39,392 bases of DNA from an uncultured Clostridia bacterium. GTDB taxonomy: Bacteria > Bacillota > Clostridia > TANB77 > CAG-508. Under the pieces are notes generated by a model that was not told where the DNA came from, made no database searches, and saw only the letters and a program-made list of their open reading frames with translations. Position numbers and translations under genes: made by a program. Position 1 is the first letter of the stretch, and every line of letters starts with the position of its first letter. Positions 31,499 to 39,392 of the stretch are shown here, one piece after another. The stretch lies in the NCBI GenBank assembly GCA_934149005.1, contig CAKPDN010000012.1, positions 1-39,392 on the forward strand. The letters run 5' to 3'.

Positions 31499-32098
31499 TT
31501 ATTCAAACCAAGTAACATTTTCTGTTATATATCTGTATATTTCATTCCAATTATGCAAAGTTGTTATATTTTTGAATTTTTTATCATCATCACTTATTCT
31601 TATTGTTTTAATTCCTATTTTTTGTATATCTAAACAATTATTTAGTTGATCATCAATAAATAATTCTATTTTTTCTTGTTCACATATTGGTGCTTTTTGT
31701 CTTGCATTTACAATTAATTTATCATATTCAATATTGTTCTTTTTTAGCCAGTTTTCACTTAGAACATAAGGGTCATTATGGAATTCGCTATCTCTAGCAG
31801 TTATTATATATATTTCATGACCTTCTTTTCTTAACTTTTTTATTATTTCAACAACGCCCTTTCTAGGAATTGCTTTATTTGTTATTTCTTCTTGTATTTC
31901 TCTTAAAAAATATTGTAATTCTTCATAGTTAAATTTAAACTTAACTTTATATGTATCTCCATTATTCTTTATATCTTCTAATGGATTATTAGAATCTTTT
32001 ACATCTTTTCCAAGTTTCTTTGCATATTCAAATGCTGCTTGATTAAGTTCTTCTTGTACTTCTGTTAATGTATTATCTATATCAATTCCAATTCTCAT
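31499..32098 (-). CDS. HAD-family 5'-nucleotidase (NT5C-like)
   Basis: The 199-aa protein starts MRIGIDIDNTLTEV, with the catalytic DxD pair Asp5/Asp7, and carries motif II IITARD (Thr in IITA), a Lys in the middle, and motif III ELFIDDQ. The arrangement matches 5'(3')-deoxyribonucleotidase and related HAD phosphatases, which dephosphorylate nucleoside monophosphates. It probably belongs to the same small-enzyme repertoire as the 10-19 kb array. Confidence 0.78.
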   Translation of the reverse strand: MRIGIDIDNTLTEVQEELNQAAFEYAKKLGKDVKDSNNPLEDIKNNGDTYKVKFKFNYEELQYFLREIQEEITNKAIPRKGVVEIIKKLRKEGHEIYIITARDSEFHNDPYVLSENWLKKNNIEYDKLIVNARQKAPICEQEKIELFIDDQLNNCLDIQKIGIKTIRISDDDKKFKNITTLHNWNEIYRYITENVTWFE

Positions 32099-32268
32099 AA
32101 TAACCTCTTTTCTTATGTCATTGTTACATCTTCTAAAAATTCATTTATACTTTTTTGTTGAAATCAATGTATATTCTATCATATATGACTTTTTTTACAA
32201 TTTTTTAGCAACATTTCTCACAATTTAATTTTTATGCTAATTAGTGATTATTCGTATTGTTTGAGTAA

Positions 32269-32391
32269 AAATTTGCTGAACCTATCAAAGAGCAGGTTGA
32301 AACACGTGGTTCTATGACTTTGTTTGTTTCTTCCTACTCATCCTCTAATCATAAACATTATAATATTTACGAGTGTTTACGTCACATCTGA
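32269..32391 (+). pseudogene. unidentified coding remnant on the plus strand
   Basis: A start-less open frame ends at the TGA at 32389-32391 and reads AEPIKEQVETRGSMTLFVSS and then YSSSNHKHYNIYECLRHI. Its composition is clearly coding-like and less AT-rich than the flanks. I cannot assign a family; a transposase C-terminus is one possibility. The rest of the gap 32099-32416 shows nothing I recognise. Confidence 0.3.
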
Positions 32392-32416
32392 ATAATTAAA
32401 ATTGGTCTTGACTTTT

Positions 32417-34270
32417 TTATTTATTATTTAATTCTTTATATCTTTTTATTTTCATAGTTGAAGTTTTTTCGAATTCTCCTTCTTTTATTTCTAAAGCTTT
32501 AATAGCTTTATAAGAAGTTAACTTTTTGTTTACTTCTTTAATGTTTTTCCAAATTATATCATAAATTTCTTTTTCAGAAAGTTTACCATGTAATTCTTCT
32601 ATTTTCTCATAATCTGGTATAACTCTTGCTGTAATAATTAATTCTTTTTCTTCTTTTTTACTAGTTGATTCTGGTTTTTTTCCATAAATCATAGATTCTT
32701 TTATTTCATCAACTTTATCTAAAATCATTTCTATTTCTTCTGGATATATATTTTTTCCATTTTGAGTAACAATAACATTTTTACTTCTACCGGTTATAAA
32801 GATGTATCCATTTTCATCAATATATCCTATATCTCCTGAGTTAAAATATCCATCTTGATCTATTACTTTTTTTGTTTCTTCTTCATCTTCATAATATCCC
32901 ATCATTAAAGTTGGTGATTTTATTAAAATTTCTCCTTCTCCATTTTCATTTGGGTCTTTTACTTTAATATCTGCTTGGACAATTGCTTTTCCAGCCGATC
33001 CTACACAAGGTTTGTATTCCGGTGTTAATGCTGATATTGGTGCTGTTTCTGTTAGTCCATATCCCTGTAAGAATGAAATTCCTATATTTTCTAACCAATT
33101 TCCTACTTTTTTGTCAATTGGTGCTGCTGCTGAAACTATTATTCTTAAGTTTCCACCTAGATTGTCATATATTTCTTTAAATACTTTTTTCTTAATATCT
33201 ATTCCTGCTCCTTTTAAAGCATTTGTAACAGATATCATCGTGTTTACTACTTTATCTTTTTTGCTTTTTACTATTTTTTCATTTATTTTTTTGTATAAAC
33301 TTTCTACTAGAAGTGGTACTGTTAAAATTGCTGTTGGTTTTGCTTCTTGTAGATTTGGTACTATGTATCTTAATCCTTCACATATTGCTACAGATGCTCC
33401 TGTTGCAATAGGAAGTAAAAATCCTATTGTTGATTCATAACAATGATGTAATGGTAATACTGAAAATAGCATATCTATTGGATATAGTTTTACATATGCT
33501 GATACTGCATTTATATTTTCTGCTAAATTTCTATTATTTAGCATTACACCTTTTGCATTTGATGTTGTTCCTGATGTAAAAAATAGTATTTTGAATTCTT
33601 CTGGGTCTATTTCTATTTTTTCAAAGCTATTGTCTCCTGATTTAATTATGGCTTTTCCTAAATCTATTAAATATTGTAATCCTACATCTTTTTCTTCTAA
33701 TTTTTTGTCTGATTTCATTTCTATAAAGTATTCTACTTCTGGAACTTTTTCTTTAATCTTTTTAATATCTTCTTCTTTTTTAGGTGAATATATTATTGCA
33801 GATGCTTTTGATCTTCTTATTATATTTTCTAGTTCATTTATTGGTAATTCTCTATCTGTTGGTATTGCAATTCCTACACCGCAAAGCATTGCCATATATG
33901 ACACATACCATCCATATTGAGTTTCTCCTATAATTATTACTCTTTTATTTCTTAAATTTAGTACATTTATTAAAGCTGTTCCTAAACCAAATACATCTTC
34001 TTTGAATTCTTGATATGTTGTTATTTTGTATGGTGTTTTATGGTCTGGTTTTTCTAATATACAATCTTCATTTGGATATTTTTGTACTGATTGCATAAAA
34101 AATTCTTTTACTGTTTTATAGTGTGTCATGTCTTCATATGGTGTTTCTCTCTTTTTCTTTAAGTTCTTTTTTTCTAATTTTTCATAGTCTATTTGTTCTA
34201 GTTCATCAATTACATCCATTTTCATTTTTTTGAACTTCATTTTTGGAACTTTTATGTCTCTTAATCCCAT
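32417..34270 (-). CDS. long-chain acyl-CoA ligase (AMP-binding family)
   Basis: About 617 aa of the ANL adenylating superfamily. The P-loop-like A3 motif FTSGTTSNAKG is at 231-241, A5 YGLTETAP at 404-411, A7 YFNSGDIGYID, A8 with GRSKNVIV, and a C-terminal catalytic Lys near STMKIKRYKE. An unusual basic, Lys-rich N-terminus of about 45 residues precedes the domain. It activates fatty acids to acyl-AMP and acyl-CoA. The ATG at 34270 fits its GAGGTAATGCAA leader better than the ATG 6 bp upstream. Gene and neighbour look chromosomal. Confidence 0.88.
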   Translation of the reverse strand: MGLRDIKVPKMKFKKMKMDVIDELEQIDYEKLEKKNLKKKRETPYEDMTHYKTVKEFFMQSVQKYPNEDCILEKPDHKTPYKITTYQEFKEDVFGLGTALINVLNLRNKRVIIIGETQYGWYVSYMAMLCGVGIAIPTDRELPINELENIIRRSKASAIIYSPKKEEDIKKIKEKVPEVEYFIEMKSDKKLEEKDVGLQYLIDLGKAIIKSGDNSFEKIEIDPEEFKILFFTSGTTSNAKGVMLNNRNLAENINAVSAYVKLYPIDMLFSVLPLHHCYESTIGFLLPIATGASVAICEGLRYIVPNLQEAKPTAILTVPLLVESLYKKINEKIVKSKKDKVVNTMISVTNALKGAGIDIKKKVFKEIYDNLGGNLRIIVSAAAPIDKKVGNWLENIGISFLQGYGLTETAPISALTPEYKPCVGSAGKAIVQADIKVKDPNENGEGEILIKSPTLMMGYYEDEEETKKVIDQDGYFNSGDIGYIDENGYIFITGRSKNVIVTQNGKNIYPEEIEMILDKVDEIKESMIYGKKPESTSKKEEKELIITARVIPDYEKIEELHGKLSEKEIYDIIWKNIKEVNKKLTSYKAIKALEIKEGEFEKTSTMKIKRYKELNNK

Positions 34271-34360
34271 TTGCATTACCTCTTTTATTTTATTTTTACT
34301 TTATATATTATATACAATATTAATGTTTTTTTCAAGTATAGAACAGTTGGTCAAAATGTT

Positions 34361-35338
34361 TTAAGCAAAATAAACTATACTTATTAAATATACTATATAT
34401 ATCAGTACAAATGAAATTCCATTTACTCTTGTCATTTCATTTTTCTTTCCTATAAATGGAAACAATCCTAAAATTATTGTTCCTATTATTAAAAGTATTA
34501 TATTACTGTCATAACTTTTTGAATATGATATTGGTGTTAATGTGGCTGATACTCCAATTATCAATAATATATTAAATATTTGTGAACCTATAATGTTTCC
34601 TATTGCCATGTCTGTTTCGCCTTTTCTAGTTGCAGCTATTGATGTTATTAATTCTGGTAAACTTGTACTAAATGCTACTATTGTTAAACTTATTAGTTTT
34701 TCGCTTATTCCTAATAATTTGGCTATTTCAACACTGTTTTCTACTACTAAATCTCCACCTAATTTTAATCCAACTATACCTACTATTATTCCAAATATTG
34801 ATTCCCATACTGGTGATATTTTTCTATTATTTGTTTTTATTTCTATTATTCCTTCTTTGTCAAATTCTTCTCCTCTTTTTGCCATTATAAGATTATAAAT
34901 TATAAATAATAAGCAAAATACTAATAAAATTATTCCTTCTTCTCTTGTTATTGTGTTAATTTGTTCATTTGAGCCATTTATGCATAAAAAGAATAGTAAT
35001 ATTGTTGTAAATACTGTAAATGGTATTTCAAATAATCTTGTTTCTTTTTTGAAAATTAATGGTTTTATTACAGCACATACTCCTAATATTAAAAACATAT
35101 TGGCTATATTACTTCCTACCACATTTCCAATTGCTAAGTCTGAGTGGCCTTCTAAGGCTGATGTTACACTTACTACTAATTCTGGCATAGATGTTCCTAT
35201 TGCTACTATTGTTAATCCTATTACTATTTCTGGTATATGAAATTTTTTTGCTATTTCACTTGCTCCATCTACCAAAAAGTCTGCTCCTTTTATTAATAGT
35301 ACAAATCCTATTATTATCAATATTATATTTAATAGCAT
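34361..35338 (-). CDS. Na+/Ca2+ antiporter (YrbG-like)
   Basis: The 325-aa integral membrane protein has ten predicted helices in two inverted halves. The alpha-repeats are clear: GTSMPELVVSVTSALEGHSD then AIGNVVGSN in the first half, and STSLPELITSIAATRKGETD then AIGNIIGSQ in the second. Glu in each PEL motif and Asn/Ser in GNxxGS form the ion sites. It exports Ca2+ in exchange for Na+ (or K+). AAAGGAAAAG precedes the start. It lies upstream of the acyl-CoA ligase on the same strand. Confidence 0.9.
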   Translation of the reverse strand: MLLNIILIIIGFVLLIKGADFLVDGASEIAKKFHIPEIVIGLTIVAIGTSMPELVVSVTSALEGHSDLAIGNVVGSNIANMFLILGVCAVIKPLIFKKETRLFEIPFTVFTTILLFFLCINGSNEQINTITREEGIILLVFCLLFIIYNLIMAKRGEEFDKEGIIEIKTNNRKISPVWESIFGIIVGIVGLKLGGDLVVENSVEIAKLLGISEKLISLTIVAFSTSLPELITSIAATRKGETDMAIGNIIGSQIFNILLIIGVSATLTPISYSKSYDSNIILLIIGTIILGLFPFIGKKNEMTRVNGISFVLIYIVYLISIVYFA

Positions 35339-35575
35339 TTCTTTTCCTCTTTTCTTTTTTATTAATTATTATTTTTAGTATTTGAAATTATACATTATTT
35401 TTGAGTTTTTATCAACAAAAAAGTAAAACTTGAATACTATTCTGTTACAGTTCAGTAGAAAAATATATTAATATTTTGCAGTAACCAGCCTATTTTAAAA
35501 TTCACACACTAATCTTGACCAGCTCAAATATGATGCGTAAATAAAATTTACACACCATATCTACACTATCTACTC

Positions 35576-37580
<2,005 letters not shown>

Positions 37581-37637
37581 GTATATCTCCTCCTTATTTT
37601 TCATTTGCTTTGTAAATTTATGCCATTTACCATTTTT

Positions 37638-39392
37638 CTAAAATATATCATCATCATAGTCCCAAGAATATGCTCCTCCATATACTCCTAAATTAGCTTG
37701 ACTTCCATCAGGATTTGTACCTGTCCCTACATTTATCCATAAACTTTCATCTTCTGTAATACTGTAATTATCTCCTAATGTATATGTACTTAATATTCTA
37801 TTTGTCTGGTAGTCCCAGCTACTATCATTTGTAATATATCCTGATGTAAATCCTCCATAACAATTTGTTAATTTTATTGTTCCTTCTGCAGTTCTTAACA
37901 TTGCAGATACTTTTTTATCTATTGTACAATTATTTAAAGTAATATTACTACTATTAGGTGGACAAAAATATGATGTCCATCCATCTGTTACTATATTTGT
38001 AAAAGCTATTGCATAAAAATTTATATTTGTGTATGTCAAAATTATATTATTATTGTAATAATTATTCCCATCCCAAACTAATCTGTACAAGTTTATTGAA
38101 TATTTATTACTTCCTCCTCCACTATTAGAATATATTCCATTTACTAATAATGTTGTTTTTTCGTTATTTCCAATAATATTTATTGATTTATCACAGTTTA
38201 ATTCAAATATTTTCGTTGTTAAATTATATTTTCCATCTTTCAATATAATTCCATATGAATATCCTTGTTCAATAATTCCACTAGCTGCAATTTTATCTAA
38301 TGTTGCATATGGTTTTTCTTTGCTTCCATTTCCAGTTGTATCATTTCCACTATTTGAATCTATATAAATATATTTATCATATTTATTAGCCATTTCTATT
38401 ATATAATTTACATTATTTTTAATTACTTCTTCATTATTTGATCGAATTTCTATATCATTATACTTCATAACAACTTTTATTAAATATTTTCTTGCTTTTG
38501 AAAATTGAAATGTTTCACTAATTGATGTTGTATTTTCTATTTGTTTTATACCATTAATATAATAATCATATAATACTCCATCTATATTCTGGTTTTCATT
38601 CTTTATATTAACTCTAAATGATGTTTCTGTTATTTCATCTACTGTTATTTTTGGTGATTTTATGTTGCTACATTGAACTGTGACACTTCCATTACCGCCA
38701 TTGCTTCCATTTACTTTATCTGCTGTTATTGTTCCTTTTTCTATTAATTTATTATTATAAAATATGTTTATACTTCCTCCTCCAGTTCCATTACCATATT
38801 CTCCTTTTGTACCTTTAGAAGAAATAAGTCCATTATTTGCAAATATATCTGCATATATTATTAAAAGGCCTCCTCCATTTCCGCCTAAATCCGAACCTGA
38901 TTTTCCTGAAACACTCACATTATTTTGAATTGTTGCAATTGCAATTGCTGTCTGTCCATCATTTCCTCCAGAATAAGAGGTTCCATTTCCACCTCTTCCG
39001 CCATATGCATACGCACATTTTTTGCGATCTCCTGACACTCCTCCTCCTGTTGCATTAGCAGCTCCTGAACTTCCTCCAGCAGTTTGTCTATTTATTCCAT
39101 TCTCTCCTGGATTGCAACCCTGATTTTTTGATTTTGTTGTATATGCTCCACTCCATCCTACTGACACAGGGTAACTATACGCACTTGTACTTGCTCCTCC
39201 GGTTGCTCCTATTGCTGGTACATATTCATAGCCTCCATATGTATTTTTTAGTAAATAAACATTTTGTCCCTCTGCTTTTGCTCCTCTTGCTGTCATACTT
39301 ATTTCTCCATTATTGGTTAATTCTCCTGCTACATATATAAACATTCCTTTTTTTCTAGTTTGTGCTGTTATTAAGTTTTCTTTTTCTATATT
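37638..39392 (-). CDS. large glycine-rich surface protein with DUF1565-like region, N-terminus outside window
   Basis: The frame is open to the window's right edge, so the start is missing; at least 584 residues are present. The first 230 residues are Gly/Asn/Ser-rich with many GGxGG clusters and NNGxISxxG motifs, as in bacterial glycine-rich adhesins. A fibronectin-like segment (KITVDEITETSFRVNIKNE) follows, then YIDSNSGNDTTGNGSKEKPY, a DUF1565-type start of a right-handed beta-helix with strands to the end. The gene precedes the prepilin-like gene on the same strand with 57 bp between, so both may form one surface-protein operon. Confidence 0.7.
   Translation of the reverse strand, partial: NIEKENLITAQTRKKGMFIYVAGELTNNGEISMTARGAKAEGQNVYLLKNTYGGYEYVPAIGATGGASTSAYSYPVSVGWSGAYTTKSKNQGCNPGENGINRQTAGGSSGAANATGGGVSGDRKKCAYAYGGRGGNGTSYSGGNDGQTAIAIATIQNNVSVSGKSGSDLGGNGGGLLIIYADIFANNGLISSKGTKGEYGNGTGGGSINIFYNNKLIEKGTITADKVNGSNGGNGSVTVQCSNIKSPKITVDEITETSFRVNIKNENQNIDGVLYDYYINGIKQIENTTSISETFQFSKARKYLIKVVMKYNDIEIRSNNEEVIKNNVNYIIEMANKYDKYIYIDSNSGNDTTGNGSKEKPYATLDKIAASGIIEQGYSYGIILKDGKYNLTTKIFELNCDKSINIIGNNEKTTLLVNGIYSNSGGGSNKYSINLYRLVWDGNNYYNNNIILTYTNINFYAIAFTNIVTDGWTSYFCPPNSSNITLNNCTIDKKVSAMLRTAEGTIKLTNCYGGFTSGYITNDSSWDYQTNRILSTYTLGDNYSITEDESLWINVGTGTNPDGSQANLGVYGGAYSWDYDDDIF

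Overview
The window is very AT-rich DNA from a low-GC Firmicute, most likely a gut Clostridia. The evidence is near-universal AGGAG ribosome-binding sites, frequent TTG and GTG starts, sigma-A promoters, prepilin-like surface proteins with a Gly|Ile-Thr-Leu-Val leader, and Tn916/ICE-type integrase and excisionase genes. Most of it is accessory DNA, and nearly every gene up to about 28 kb is on the minus strand. No ribosomal or other core operon is present apart from initiator tRNA genes.

Region 1 (1-10.4 kb) is a defence island. It holds an IetAS-type pair (AAA+ ATPase plus subtilisin-like protease), the remains of an AbiL/RloAB-type system fused to a broken integrase, an excisionase, and a Hachiman pair (HamA-like nuclease plus HamB-like helicase). 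IetAS has a recognisable promoter overlapped by two direct repeats. Hachiman is preceded by a perfect inverted repeat. An att-like core identical to part of tRNA-fMet lies near the left edge at 258-268.

Region 2 (10.6-19 kb) is a one-strand array of about fifteen small, unrelated enzymes: Nudix (three), HD, NIF3-like, SDR (two), alpha/beta hydrolase, VOC, aminoglycoside/choline-kinase-like phosphotransferase, SnoaL-like, ASCH, beta-lactamase-like hydrolase and a HAD fragment. Each has its own ribosome-binding site. Several are pseudogenes.

Region 3 (20.08-28.34 kb) is an 8.26-kb integrative element whose ends can be read directly. An 11-bp core, TGGGTTATGAG, at 20078-20088 and 28334-28344 splits a host initiator tRNA gene inside its anticodon arm. 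The two halves rejoin in silico into a perfect tRNA-fMet. The element carries a different, complete tRNA-fMet (28105-28180) just inside its right end, with its own terminator, downstream of the intact host tRNA promoter. Its integrase, excisionase and primase genes are all frameshifted. Cargo includes an orphan half-size HsdS-like protein whose consensus promoter sits between two identical 17-bp palindromes.

Region 4 (28.5-32.4 kb) holds three conserved-looking proteins of unknown function, an XRE regulator, a deoxyribonucleotidase-like HAD protein, and decayed MFS, GNAT and unidentified fragments.

Region 5 (32.4-39.4 kb) looks more chromosomal: a long-chain acyl-CoA ligase, a Na+/Ca2+ antiporter, and two large surface proteins. 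One of these has a (CT)17 dinucleotide tract in its leader-coding region that puts the prepilin leader out of frame with its start codon. This predicts phase variation, in the OFF state in this assembly.
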